Assembly: GCA_019636795.1 (NCBI GenBank)
Contig: JAHBWW010000002.1
Coordinates: 649,011 to 713,010, forward strand
Length of the DNA stretch: 64,000 bases
Source: Phycisphaeraceae bacterium
Lineage (GTDB): Bacteria > Planctomycetota > Phycisphaerae > Phycisphaerales > UBA1924
Reading direction: 5' to 3'
The notes below the pieces were generated by a model. The model saw only the letters and a program-made list of their open reading frames with translations. It did no database searches and was not told where the DNA came from. Below, in pieces: positions 35,482 to 44,488 of the stretch. The first letter of the stretch is position 1; every line of letters starts with the position of its first letter. Made by a program: the position numbers and the translations under genes.

Positions 35482-35910
35482 ATGTCCGACAGCAGCAGAT
35501 CTGAAAGCAGCAGGCCCGACAGCAACCGTTATGAACAGTTCGTCGCGTTCCGCACCCGCCTCAACGAGCGCATCCTCGGCGACGACGCATCCCGCGGCAC
35601 CAACCCCGACGGCTCGGCCCGCGCCGGCGCGACGCTCGTGACCAAACGCTTCTTCAACCTCGACACCAAGGCCTACGAGCCGGGCGCCCTCGACACGCCG
35701 ACCAAGGAACTGCTCGGCCTGGTCGCGAGCATGGTGCTGCGCTGCGACGACTGCATCGCCTACCACATCGACCGCGCCAAGGCCGAGGGCGTCAGCGACG
35801 AAGCCCTCTTCGAGACCTTCGACATCGCCCTGATCGTCGGCGGCTCGATCGTGATCCCGCACCTGCGGCGTGCCGTCGACTTCCTCGACCAGCGCGCGGC
35901 GAGCGTCTAG
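35482..35910 (+). CDS. Carboxymuconolactone decarboxylase (AhpD-like) family protein
   Basis: ACAGGAG precedes the ATG, 12 bases after the DUF255 gene. The 142-residue protein has the CMD/AhpD active-site pattern Cys88-Asp-Asp-Cys91 followed by His95 in VLRCDDCIAYHIDRAKAEG, and the helical context TKELLGLVASMV and LFETFDIALIVGGSIV. Family members with a CxxC and His act as thiol peroxidase partners or peroxidases. The pairing with a CxxC thioredoxin-type protein upstream suggests a shared thiol-redox function. The Ser/Arg-rich first 17 residues are not part of the domain. Confidence 0.9.
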   Translation: MSDSSRSESSRPDSNRYEQFVAFRTRLNERILGDDASRGTNPDGSARAGATLVTKRFFNLDTKAYEPGALDTPTKELLGLVASMVLRCDDCIAYHIDRAKAEGVSDEALFETFDIALIVGGSIVIPHLRRAVDFLDQRAASV

Positions 35911-36064
35911 GCCGCCACCCGCAAGACCACCCGCACCGCCCGCTTCCACCGCTGCCCCCAATGCCCATCCGCCACACCTGCACTGCGGCTGAATACACTC
36001 GCTTTCTCGTTCGATTGCTGGCGTGGCTGCACGGCGCGGCCCGACGACAGGCGGGAGACCTTCG

Positions 36065-37162
36065 TTGATCAAGTACATCGGTTCCAAACGCACGCTGATT
36101 CCCATGATCCTCGACGCGGTGCGTCGGGCTGCTGACGCCGAATCGGTGATCGACCTGTTCTCGGGCACCTCGCGTGTCGGACACGCGCTCAAAGCTGCCG
36201 GGTATCGCGTGCTGTCCAACGATCACAACGCTTATGCCCATGTCCTGGCGCGCTGCTATGTGCAGGCCGATGCCCAGGACGTGCTCGATGACGCGCGGCG
36301 ACTGGTGCGCGAGTTCAACAGCATCAAGGGCGAGCCCGGCTATTTCACGCAGACGTTCTGCGAGCAATCCCGCTTCTTTCACCCCAGGAACGGCGCCCGC
36401 ATCGACGCGATCCGCGAGGCCATCGCCGCCAGAGGCTTCGAGCCCGATCTCGAAGCGGTCATGCTGGTCTCGCTGATGGAAGCGGCCGATCGCGTCGATT
36501 CGACGACCGGGCTGCAGATGGCGTACCTCAAGACGTGGGCCCCGCGCGCCCACAACGAGCTCGAACTGCGCGTGCCCGCGGTGCTGCCGCGCGCCGCAGC
36601 GGGCAAGTGCCGGGCCACATGCCTCGACGCGCTCGACGCGGCCAGGAGCCTCGAAGCCGATGTCGCGTACATCGACCCGCCGTACAACCAGCACTCGTAT
36701 CTCGGCAACTACCACGTCTGGGAATCGCTCGTCCGCTGGGACAAGCCGGAGGTCTACGGCATCGCGTGCAAGCGGATGGATGTCCGCGAGCGCAAGAGCG
36801 CGTTCAACTCGAGGCCGCAGTTCGCCGGGGCTCTGCGGGCGGTGCTCGAAGAAGTACGCGCCCCGGTCCTCGTCGTGTCGTTCAACAATGAAGGCTACAT
36901 CGCCCGCGATGGAATGGAGGCCATGCTCGCGGGCCTCTGGAGCGGCGCGGGCAAGGTGACGACGATCGAAAACGACTTCAAACGCTACGTGGGCGCGCAG
37001 ATCGGCATCTACAACCCACAAGGCGAAAAGGTCGGCCGCGTGAGCCATCTCCGCAACAAGGAGTTTCTCTACGTCGTCTCACGCAACTGCCTCGCCGCCC
37101 GCCTCGCACCGCTGCACACCGCCGAGCCCGATGCTGTTGACGCGCGGGGGTGGAATCGGTAG
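36065..37162 (+). CDS. D12-class N6-adenine DNA methyltransferase (Dam-like), orphan
   Basis: I favour the TTG at 36065: GGGAG is seven bases upstream and the protein then begins MIKYIGSKRTLIPMIL, the usual D12-class opening. An upstream GTG at 36023 lacks a ribosome site. Motif I is VIDLFSGTSRVGH (28-40) and motif IV DPPY is at 204-207, in ADVAYIDPPYNQHSYLGNYH. The 365-residue length suits Dam/DpnM-type enzymes. No restriction endonuclease gene adjoins, so it is probably an orphan methylase or the chromosomal edge of an accessory insertion, because the AT-rich segment begins about 270 bases downstream. Confidence 0.88.
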   Translation: MIKYIGSKRTLIPMILDAVRRAADAESVIDLFSGTSRVGHALKAAGYRVLSNDHNAYAHVLARCYVQADAQDVLDDARRLVREFNSIKGEPGYFTQTFCEQSRFFHPRNGARIDAIREAIAARGFEPDLEAVMLVSLMEAADRVDSTTGLQMAYLKTWAPRAHNELELRVPAVLPRAAAGKCRATCLDALDAARSLEADVAYIDPPYNQHSYLGNYHVWESLVRWDKPEVYGIACKRMDVRERKSAFNSRPQFAGALRAVLEEVRAPVLVVSFNNEGYIARDGMEAMLAGLWSGAGKVTTIENDFKRYVGAQIGIYNPQGEKVGRVSHLRNKEFLYVVSRNCLAARLAPLHTAEPDAVDARGWNR

Positions 37163-37429
37163 GCTGGCAGCATGCGCAGCAGCATCCGGGAGCGATGCGG
37201 GCGGGGCAGAGATGGAGGAGAGAGCGTTGGTGCTGGACGTGATGGAAAGGATAAAAAAGTCACACCGACCGCTCAAGACTGTACACAGGGCCGCGGATCG
37301 GTGGCACAGAGAGCGTGGAACAAACGGTGGTCGGTGCCACCCCGCTGCAGTGCTTAGCCGTGGCTGTTGTCACCAAGGGACAGTAGTCCCCTGCAACCTA
37401 CCGCCCCATCTGAAACTCAACTAAATACT
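37163..37429. other. Intergenic segment before the AT-rich gene
   Basis: No open frame longer than about 60 residues reads like a protein here. The stretch moves from GC-rich to mixed composition and contains the left copy of a 14-base inverted repeat (37329-37342). No tRNA, transposase remnant or clear promoter was recognised. Confidence 0.5.
37329..37342 (+). repeat. Left arm of 14-bp inverted repeat bracketing the AT-rich gene
   Basis: GGTCGGTGCCACCC here is the exact reverse complement of GGGTGGCACCGACC at 38230-38243. The two arms enclose about 890 bases containing a single AT-rich gene. The arms are GC-rich, unlike the enclosed DNA. Confidence 0.7.
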
Positions 37430-38152
37430 ATGGAAATTCGCAGAACACAAATTCTAATCGCCGTCGTTTGCCTTGTTATGGGAATGGTCTTCGGCGCAGT
37501 GATTGCGAGGTTTGCTGTAGATTCTCCGCTTCCACCGAACATAACTATCCATGGCCATCCTGTTGAACTCACGATAGAGCCGGAGAGATACACAACGACA
37601 ATTGCCAGAACAATAATTGAACAAAGATCGCATTTATCCTCATCGTTTGCCATGCCAATTGGGATGCGACCAATTACGAATGATATTACTGGTGGCTTCG
37701 TAGTAGACATTTTATGCGTCATGCCAATTGAGGCTATTGAAATTCTTATCGACCGCCATCGATCGTCGCTGTTTCATCCTCATAACATTAAAATTGCCCT
37801 TCCCTCTGGGCAGGAACTCCCCATTCGAAGACATCGAGCACCTGTCAAAGTTCCGCTGACTGATTGGACGCTAGGAAGAGCGGATAGTATTCCACCAGTA
37901 TCGTATTCCTCTACTTATCAGACTACGTTACTTGACATTCGTACAGAAGATACAAGAGGTGTATTTATTGTATCAGTGAATACCGGGTATCAGTTTACCC
38001 CTCTTGATTGGCTGCCGGGACGTTATCGCATCGGTTTTGCGACAAATGTGATTGGAAAGCATACGGTCACAGTTCCCGAGCATGGCGAATATACGATCGA
38101 ATTTGTCGGCGTGTTTCAGGATGTAATTATTGATCGACCTCACAGTTACTGA
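37430..38152 (+). CDS. AT-rich gene for a single-span membrane or exported protein of unknown function
   Basis: The ATG at 37430 opens 240 residues beginning MEIRRTQILIAVVCLVMGMV, a signal anchor (IAVVCLVMGMVFGAVIARF), then a beta-rich domain with no recognisable family. Sampled 60-base lines inside it are about 35-40% G+C, while flanking genes are near 65%, and its codons often end in A or T. It therefore looks foreign. It sits between an orphan DNA methylase and the PgpH-like gene and is bracketed by a 14-bp inverted repeat. No ribosome site is obvious. No toxin, nuclease or transposase motif was seen. Confidence 0.7.
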   Translation: MEIRRTQILIAVVCLVMGMVFGAVIARFAVDSPLPPNITIHGHPVELTIEPERYTTTIARTIIEQRSHLSSSFAMPIGMRPITNDITGGFVVDILCVMPIEAIEILIDRHRSSLFHPHNIKIALPSGQELPIRRHRAPVKVPLTDWTLGRADSIPPVSYSSTYQTTLLDIRTEDTRGVFIVSVNTGYQFTPLDWLPGRYRIGFATNVIGKHTVTVPEHGEYTIEFVGVFQDVIIDRPHSY

Positions 38153-38229
38153 TCGTGGGCCGTTTATAATACTATGGTATTGGACTTTCAATAAACATTG
38201 CATTTTGCAGGAAGGTGCGGGGTGTCGGC

Positions 38230-38243
38230 GGGTGGCACCGACC
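38230..38243 (-). repeat. Right arm of 14-bp inverted repeat bracketing the AT-rich gene
   Basis: GGGTGGCACCGACC, the reverse complement of the sequence at 37329-37342. A related but imperfect string (CCGTGCCACCGACCAC) follows at about 38267, so this side also holds a degenerate second copy. Confidence 0.7.
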
Positions 38244-38363
38244 GCAACCGTTGATGCATGCCACCCGTGCCACCGACCACGGCCTGAATCAGCGCATCAC
38301 CGCCCACATCGACACCAACCTCGACACCATCGTGAACAGCAGCAACATCATGAGCCGCCCGGC

Positions 38364-40766
38364 CTACGACGCGCTCCGCTCCTTCGTCCCGTCCTTCTCG
38401 CCCGCTGCTGCGGTCTTGGGCCCGCGCGTGCCCGACGGGTACGAAATCCGCCCGTGATAGATCGACGTCAGCGACTTGCTGATCGAATCGACAATCGCGC
38501 GCAGCTCGCGCAGCGTCAGGTCGCACTCGTCAAACTGCCCGTCCATCAGCCGCTTGTCAGCCAGCGAACGCACCAGCGACTCGATGCGGCTCGACGTCGG
38601 CTCGGCCAGCGTGCGCGTCGCGCTCTCGACCGCATCGGCCAGCATCAGGATCGCCACTTCCTTCGTCCGAGGCTTGGGGCCCGGATACCGATAGTCCACC
38701 TCGTCGGGCAGACGCTCGTCCTCGTGGTCGCGGTCTTCGCCGGCCGTCAACTGCTCCTTGCCTTCTTCAGTCACTTCCATCGCCTGCTTGCGCGCCTGGT
38801 GATAGAAATACTCGACCAGCGTCGTCCCGTGGTGCGCCTCGATGAAGTGCCGCAGCACCTTGGGCAGCCCGAATGAACGCGCAATCTCCATGCCATCCTT
38901 GACATGCCCCACGATCACCAGCAGCGACATCGCCGGGCTGAGCTTGTCGTGCTTGTTGGGCCCGCCGTACTGGTTCTCGACGAAGTACTCGGGCTTGTTC
39001 ATCTTGCCGATGTCGTGATACATCGCTCCAACATACGTCAGCAGCCCGTTGGCCCCGATCGCGTCGGCCGCCGACTCGGCAATGCTCGCCACGTTGAGCG
39101 AATGGTTGTACGTCCCCGGCGCACGCTGCTGCAGCTCGCGCAGCAGCGGCTGCTTCGGGTCGCGCAGCTCAATGAGCGTCAAATTCGTCGTGATATCAAA
39201 CGCCCGCTCGATGGCCGGCAGCACGAACAGCGTGATCCCGCCCACCAGCAGCCCGCTCGTCCCGGCCAGCAACGCATCGCGCGCCGCTTCATTGAACGCT
39301 CGCGCCACAAAAGGCCTTTCCATCAGCCCCGTGATCGCCGCCGCCACCATCAACGACGCCGCCACCCACAGCGACATCGTCACCAGACTCTGACGATCCC
39401 TGATCTCGGGCAGCCTCCACACCGCCGCCCCGACCCCCACCAGCAGCAGCACAAAGAACCCCACCGACTGATCGAGCGACACACAGTTGAGCACCGCCAT
39501 CAGCGCCCCGATCGACATCGCCGTGCGCCGGTTGTACGCAATCGACAACAGCACCGCAACCAGCACCGTCGGCACCACCGCCGTCAACGCCAGATACCGC
39601 GGCTCGATCACCGAGGCAAGGCACGCCAGAAGCTGCGAAGCCGCAATCACGCCCCCCAGCCACGCCAGCCTCGAGAGATTCGCACTGATCTTCTGCGAAA
39701 ATGTCGCCACATAGCCCATCAGCAGCGCCACGATCAGCCACACCGATGCCGCCACACTCGCCCGCTCGGTCCACACCGCCCAGACCCCCGCCGCCGCCCG
39801 GTACTGCTTGACTTCTTCGGCATAAATCCGAAACTGCGAAGGCTCAAGCACATCGCCCCGGCTGAACACACGCTGGCCCTTGGCAATCGTCTCGATCACC
39901 GGCTGCACCGCCTCCGCTGCCTGGGCCTGCTCAGCGATCGTCGCTGCCTGATCGAACACAAACGTCGGCCTGCCATCAGACACCAGCCGATGCTTGACCG
40001 ATTCACCCACCGCACCGATCGGACCCACAAGCGGAGCAAACCCCGCCAGCCGCACCAGATTCTCGCACTCACGATCAAACGAGGCTGTGTCCCCGAAGTT
40101 CATCGGCGCCGAGATCTTCTCGACGAAGTCGACTCCGCGATGGCTCACAAGCTTGATCTGCGGGTTCAGCCCCTCCTGCCGCGCAACCCACGATTGCTCA
40201 TCGAGAATCGGCCGACGCATCAGCCTCCCGATCAACTGCTCTGTCTGCTCGCGCCAGGTTCCGATCAGGTCCTCGCCCGCCTGCGCCCTGATCGCTTCCA
40301 TCCTCTCTTCATTGAGCCTGAACCTTCGCCGGGTGTCATCCCCCACCGCATCGACCGAACTCACACCCGCGAGCATCTCGGGTAGCCTCTCGATCGAGCG
40401 CCGGATCTCGTCGATCACGCGCTCGTCAGCCACATACACCCGAGGCTGATTCTGCCGCGCCGTCTCACGCCCCAGTTCCGTACGCTGGTCATCGACGAGC
40501 GAGAACTCCACCCTCGCCGTCCACGTTTCAGGCATCACCTGACCGACGCTCACCAGAGGCTGCTCGCGCGTCCACACCGCTGTCACGCTCGTCACCAGCG
40601 CCAGCACCAGCCCCACCGAAAGACTCCACCCCACGCGCTGCGACAGCACCAGCTCACGCACCTCGCGGACCACCGAGCGCCGGCGGCGCTGCACCGAACC
40701 GGCCCGGCCACGACCACGCATCGCCGCGCCCGTACCCCGACTCGGTTTGGGAGCCTCACGCTGCAT
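38364..40766 (-). CDS. PgpH-like membrane HD-domain phosphohydrolase (7TM-HD)
   Basis: The 800-residue protein has an N-terminal helix (VGWSLSVGLVLALVTSVTAV), an extracytoplasmic region of about 270 residues, seven membrane helices between about 330 and 520, and a cytoplasmic HD domain: NHSLNVASIAESAADAIG, the metal-binding YHDIGKMNKPEYF and RHFIEAHHGTTLVEYFYH. This layout is that of PgpH-type cyclic-di-AMP phosphodiesterases. A KEVAILMLADAVESATRT helix closes the domain. It overlaps the stop of the phoH-like gene by one base (TGATG), so translation is coupled. No diadenylate cyclase gene is in the window. Confidence 0.9.
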   Translation of the reverse strand: MQREAPKPSRGTGAAMRGRGRAGSVQRRRRSVVREVRELVLSQRVGWSLSVGLVLALVTSVTAVWTREQPLVSVGQVMPETWTARVEFSLVDDQRTELGRETARQNQPRVYVADERVIDEIRRSIERLPEMLAGVSSVDAVGDDTRRRFRLNEERMEAIRAQAGEDLIGTWREQTEQLIGRLMRRPILDEQSWVARQEGLNPQIKLVSHRGVDFVEKISAPMNFGDTASFDRECENLVRLAGFAPLVGPIGAVGESVKHRLVSDGRPTFVFDQAATIAEQAQAAEAVQPVIETIAKGQRVFSRGDVLEPSQFRIYAEEVKQYRAAAGVWAVWTERASVAASVWLIVALLMGYVATFSQKISANLSRLAWLGGVIAASQLLACLASVIEPRYLALTAVVPTVLVAVLLSIAYNRRTAMSIGALMAVLNCVSLDQSVGFFVLLLVGVGAAVWRLPEIRDRQSLVTMSLWVAASLMVAAAITGLMERPFVARAFNEAARDALLAGTSGLLVGGITLFVLPAIERAFDITTNLTLIELRDPKQPLLRELQQRAPGTYNHSLNVASIAESAADAIGANGLLTYVGAMYHDIGKMNKPEYFVENQYGGPNKHDKLSPAMSLLVIVGHVKDGMEIARSFGLPKVLRHFIEAHHGTTLVEYFYHQARKQAMEVTEEGKEQLTAGEDRDHEDERLPDEVDYRYPGPKPRTKEVAILMLADAVESATRTLAEPTSSRIESLVRSLADKRLMDGQFDECDLTLRELRAIVDSISKSLTSIYHGRISYPSGTRGPKTAAAGEKDGTKERSAS

Positions 40767-41809
40767 CAGTCCCCCGCCTCCTCGTCGTCCCGCGCCAGCA
40801 GAGCCTCGCCGATCTCGCCAGCATACAACGGATCCGCATCATCCTCCCCGTATGCCGCCACGATGCGCTGCACCAGATTGTGCCGCACCACGTCCTCCCC
40901 CGTCAGCGACACGAACCCGATCCCCTTGACACGCCGAAGCCTCCGAGCCGCATCCAGCAGCCCGCTCTGCGTCGGATCGGGCAGATCAATCTGCGTGCTG
41001 TCGCCCGTCACGATCATCTTCGACCCGTGCCCCATGCGCGTCAGAAACATCTTCATCTGCCCGCGCGTCGTATTCTGCGCTTCATCCAGAAGAATCACCG
41101 CGTTGTTCAGCGTCCGTCCGCGCATAAACGCCAGAGGCACGATCTCGATCACGTCATTGTCCATGAATCGGCGGATCGTCGGATAGTCCATCATGTCGTG
41201 CAGCGCATCGAGCAGAGGCCTCAGATATGGATTCACCTTCGCCTGCATATCCCCCGGCAGGAACCCCAGTTTCTCCCCCGCCTCCACCGCCGGCCGCACC
41301 AGCACAATCCGCTGCGCACGATTGTGCTTGAGCAGATGCACCGCCGCCGCCACCGCAAGATACGTCTTGCCCGTGCCCGCAGGCCCGATCCCAAAAACCA
41401 TGTCCATATCGCGCATCGCGTCGAGATAGAACCGCTGGTTCGGCGTCTTAGGCCGCACCCGCACCCCACGGACATACACATCAAGGTCTTCAACCCAGGG
41501 AGGCCCATGGCCCCCGACCGTTGCCGGGCCACGTTCCCCATCACGCCCGACCGACTCTGTAATCATCTCCAGCACCTGCTCGCGGCTAAGCCCCTTCTGG
41601 GCCTTCGATGCCGCCCGCAATTGCTCCAGCACCCCCTGCGCCGCCTGAGCAGCCCGAGGCTCGCCCTCGACCCGAATCAACTTCTCCCTCGCCGTGATGT
41701 GCACGCCCAGAGCCTCCCGAAGCATCTTCAGATTCCGCTCCGCGACACCCACCATGCCCACACGCTCTTCTTCGTTCGGTACCGAGATCGTGACGATCAC
41801 CAGGTTCAA
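40766..41809 (-). CDS. PhoH family ATPase
   Basis: The 347-residue protein has an N-terminal KH-like region and the PhoH P-loop [21 protein letters not shown], followed by [31 protein letters not shown], the Walker B-like [22 protein letters not shown] and [11 protein letters not shown]. PhoH/YbeZ proteins are RNA-associated ATPases that commonly sit with ybeY and a PgpH-like HD gene, as here with the HD gene. No ybeY is seen. The frame starts with ATG at 41809 and shares a short 116-base upstream region with a divergent lipoprotein gene. Confidence 0.93.
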   Translation of the reverse strand: MNLVIVTISVPNEEERVGMVGVAERNLKMLREALGVHITAREKLIRVEGEPRAAQAAQGVLEQLRAASKAQKGLSREQVLEMITESVGRDGERGPATVGGHGPPWVEDLDVYVRGVRVRPKTPNQRFYLDAMRDMDMVFGIGPAGTGKTYLAVAAAVHLLKHNRAQRIVLVRPAVEAGEKLGFLPGDMQAKVNPYLRPLLDALHDMMDYPTIRRFMDNDVIEIVPLAFMRGRTLNNAVILLDEAQNTTRGQMKMFLTRMGHGSKMIVTGDSTQIDLPDPTQSGLLDAARRLRRVKGIGFVSLTGEDVVRHNLVQRIVAAYGEDDADPLYAGEIGEALLARDDEEAGD

Positions 41810-41850
41810 CTCCGCTTCCAGGCCCTACCGCATCGGCATTCAAAAGACCG

Positions 41851-41876
41851 GAACCCTAAGTTTAGGGGCCGGGTTC
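41851..41876. promoter_or_regulatory. Palindromic element in the divergent phoH / lipoprotein promoter region
   Basis: CCCTAA-GT-TTAGGG (41854-41867) is a perfect 6-bp inverted repeat with a two-base centre, and GAACCC (41851-41856) can alternatively pair with GGGTTC (41871-41876). It lies about 45 bases upstream of the phoH start. An operator or RNA hairpin is possible; no family assignment can be made. Confidence 0.3.
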
Positions 41877-41925
41877 TTCCCATGCTCACAAACCAACCAC
41901 ACTCTCCCGGCGTATTCTCGGGCGT

Positions 41926-42360
41926 ATGCACGCAATCCTTCCCAATACTCTTCGTAGTATCACCCTTTTCGGGTGCCTCCTGGCACTGACAGCATGCGCC
42001 CAACCCCGCCGCGACACCGCACACGACCCGGCCCACACCAGCCCGGCACGGATCACCGTCGCAGGCGACTGGGACGACGTAGACGCCGTCGTCGCAGGCA
42101 TCCTTCCACTTTATGAACTGGTCGAAACTCGACTCCCAAGCCCCTCGCCTGATCTCCAACGCTATCGCCTCGACTCACTCGACCGCGGGCCGGGCACGCT
42201 CAGTTTCAAGCGCCTGAATGACTCCGAGATCGAAATCGCCTGCTCCATCGGGCGCTTCGGCCGCTCCAACGACGAACTGCGCGTCGTCAATGCTCTGGCC
42301 GAACGCTTCACCCAACTTCGCGGCGACGTGGCGGCTCCGCTTCGACGCCCCCGCCCATGA
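41926..42360 (+). CDS. Small predicted lipoprotein (144 aa)
   Basis: A signal peptide with lipobox (LFGCLLALTACAQ; acylated Cys about residue 24) gives a small lipoprotein with one alpha/beta region: ITVAGDWDDVDAVVAGILPL, ETRLPSPSPDLQRYRLDSLD and DSEIEIACSIGRF. I do not recognise the family. Its 3' end overlaps the convergent histidine kinase gene by about 53 bases, which is unusual and implies the two mRNAs are complementary at their ends. Confidence 0.7.
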   Translation: MHAILPNTLRSITLFGCLLALTACAQPRRDTAHDPAHTSPARITVAGDWDDVDAVVAGILPLYELVETRLPSPSPDLQRYRLDSLDRGPGTLSFKRLNDSEIEIACSIGRFGRSNDELRVVNALAERFTQLRGDVAAPLRRPRP

Positions 42361-43762
42361 CCGAATCGGGCAGCAGCACCGTCATCGTTGTCCCCTGCTT
42401 CCACACCGACTTGACCTCCACAGTGCCCCCAAGACGCCGCACCGCGTGCTTGACAATCGCAAGCCCGAGCCCCGTACCTCGACGCTGGGCCCCGCCCGAA
42501 CGCGCCTGATCGACCTGAAAGAACCTCTCGAAGATCCGCTGCTGGTGTGAAACCGGAATCCCGATCCCCTGATCGATCACATCGATTCGCACGCCCGGCC
42601 TCAAACCGCCTTCGCCAGCCACCACCGACCCCAGCACCCGTACGCTTCCGCCATCGTGTGAAAACTTGATCGCGTTCTCTATCAAATTCCGGAGCACCAA
42701 CTCCAACGCAGAGCGGTCTGTCCACACACGTCGTAATGCCTGATGCAATTGAAACTCCAGCTCGATGCTGCGATCCTTGTGCTCCTGCTCGAAAACCTGT
42801 GCAAGATCCGCGCACAGCTCCAGACAATCCACCTCCGCACAACTCGCGACCGATTCCTCTGACTCGAACCTTGACAGGTCCAGCAGATCGCGCACCAGTT
42901 CTTCGAGCCGCACGACATTGGCACGGATCATCTCCGCGAATCGGGTATGCATCTGCGGATCGTTCTTCGCAGGACCCAGCAGCGTATCGACCGCTGCCCG
43001 AATCGACGCGATGGGTGTACGCAACTCGTGCGACGCGTTGCCGACGAAATCCGTCTTGAGCTGAACCGCCATCGCCAGATCGGTCACGTCCTGAAAACTC
43101 AGCACCACGCCGCGTCCCCCTCCGAGCCGCACCGGACTTGCTTGCGTATCGAGCACACGCACCATCAGGTTGCGATTGATGCGCACCTGCCCTGCCGCAT
43201 GCCTCCCCTCGCGCGCTTGCCGCATCAACTCCAGCACCGCCGCCTCGGTGAACAAGTCTTCAAGATTCGCGCCCTTCACCGCCTCGGACTCGCGTCCCAC
43301 CAACGCACATGCAGCTGCATTCGCAAGCCTCACATGCCCATCCACACTCACCGCCATCAGAGGCACATCAAGCGCCTCGATCACATCCTCCAGCCCGTGC
43401 AACTGATCGCCAAGTCGAACCATCGCCACTCCGATGGCTTCCGACACCGCCGCCGCTCGCCGTTCGAGTCCGCCCAGCGTCGCAACCGCAGGCTCCGTCG
43501 CCTCTCCGATTGCCCCATGCTTCGATGCCAGATCGGTCAAACGCCCACCGATCGACGCCAGAACCATCTGCCGACGCCTCGTATCCCGGGTCACCAGCAC
43601 CCACACGCTCATGCCCGCAGCCGCAGCCGAAACCACCGCCACCACCCATCCAGTTGCCCACAGCGCACACAGACCGACCACCAGCGTCGCGCAGGCTACC
43701 GCCGCTGCCGATCCAATCTCCTTCATGTGATGCTCAGTCATTGCGCCTGCCGTCATGCTCAT
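42308..43762 (-). CDS. phoR: PhoR-type sensor histidine kinase
   Basis: Two N-terminal membrane helices (ACATLVVGLCALWATGWVV region) lead into a PAS domain (DVIEALDVPLMAVSVDGHVRL, VRLGGGRGVVLSFQDVTDL), the phospho-accepting H-box NASHELRTPIASIRA (His245) and an ATPase domain with N-box LRNLIENAIKFSH, G1 VIDQGIGIP, F-box IFERFFQVD and G2 GTGLGLAIVKHAV. The gene follows the PhoB-like regulator on the same strand with almost no gap, the standard phoB-phoR order. The ATG at 43762 is the likely start (a TTG precedes it). The last 16 codons overlap the convergent lipoprotein gene. Confidence 0.9.
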   Translation of the reverse strand: MSMTAGAMTEHHMKEIGSAAAVACATLVVGLCALWATGWVVAVVSAAAAGMSVWVLVTRDTRRRQMVLASIGGRLTDLASKHGAIGEATEPAVATLGGLERRAAAVSEAIGVAMVRLGDQLHGLEDVIEALDVPLMAVSVDGHVRLANAAACALVGRESEAVKGANLEDLFTEAAVLELMRQAREGRHAAGQVRINRNLMVRVLDTQASPVRLGGGRGVVLSFQDVTDLAMAVQLKTDFVGNASHELRTPIASIRAAVDTLLGPAKNDPQMHTRFAEMIRANVVRLEELVRDLLDLSRFESEESVASCAEVDCLELCADLAQVFEQEHKDRSIELEFQLHQALRRVWTDRSALELVLRNLIENAIKFSHDGGSVRVLGSVVAGEGGLRPGVRIDVIDQGIGIPVSHQQRIFERFFQVDQARSGGAQRRGTGLGLAIVKHAVRRLGGTVEVKSVWKQGTTMTVLLPDSVMGGGVEAEPPRRREVG

Positions 43763-43765
43763 CAA

Positions 43766-44488
43766 TTATTGAGCGCTCGACGCAGCCTCGTGCCCCGGAA
43801 GCACGGTCCGATAGCCAACGCCACGGACCGTGAGAATCAGATCGGCGTGCGGGCCAAGCTTGCGACGAATCGCCGTCACATGCACGTCAATTGTCCGCTC
43901 GGTCACCGTCACCCCAGGCCCCATTGCCGACGCAATCAGTGCCCGACGCGAAAGCACTTTTCCCTCAGCCGCCAGTAACGATGACAGCAAACGAAACTCC
44001 GTCACCGTCAGCGACATCAGTTCATCATCAAGAAAAACCTGGAACGTCCCGGTATCGATGCGAAGAGGCCCGTACACCTTGATCGCACCATCTTGCCCGC
44101 TCTTGGGCTTGGAACGTCTCAAGACCGCATCCACGCGCGCCAGCAGCAGCTCGACCGAAAATGGCTTGGCCATGTAGTCGTCTGCCCCAACCCGAAACCC
44201 GCGCAACTGGTCGGCATCCTCCCCCTTGGCCGTCAGCATGATGATGGGGACGGACCGTGTCGCCTCGTTCTCGCGGAGCCTCCTCGCCACATCCAGACCC
44301 GGCAGTTCGGGCATCATCAGATCAAGAATCAACAAATCCGGCGGCAATTGCCTGGCTTTTTCCAGACCCCGCCGACCGTCGCTTGCCGTCTCGACCTCAT
44401 ACCCCGCCGCACGCAGGTTGTACGCGAGCAACTCGACCAGATTCGGCTCATCATCGACCACAAGAATTCGAGGCTTGTTGTCTAACAT
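43766..44488 (-). CDS. phoB: PhoB-type response regulator (OmpR family)
   Basis: From the ATG at 44488 (240 residues) the receiver domain opens MLDNKPRILVVDDEPNLVEL, with phospho-acceptor Asp56 in LLILDLMMPELPG and conserved Lys in GADDYMAKPFSVELLLAR. The C-terminal winged helix has LTVTEFRLLSSLLA, GKVLSRRALI and the recognition segment TVTERTIDVHVTAIRRKLG with RTVRGVGYR-type ending VRGVGYRTV. It controls phosphate-starvation genes in relatives; the divergent phosphate-type porin 530 bases away is a plausible target. I could not find a convincing Pho box by eye. Confidence 0.92.
   Translation of the reverse strand: MLDNKPRILVVDDEPNLVELLAYNLRAAGYEVETASDGRRGLEKARQLPPDLLILDLMMPELPGLDVARRLRENEATRSVPIIMLTAKGEDADQLRGFRVGADDYMAKPFSVELLLARVDAVLRRSKPKSGQDGAIKVYGPLRIDTGTFQVFLDDELMSLTVTEFRLLSSLLAAEGKVLSRRALIASAMGPGVTVTERTIDVHVTAIRRKLGPHADLILTVRGVGYRTVLPGHEAASSAQ

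Noticed and set aside
38904..40385. 493-residue plus-strand open frame, Arg/His-rich
   Set aside because: Mirror frame of the PgpH-like gene, whose HD motif and membrane helices are evident.
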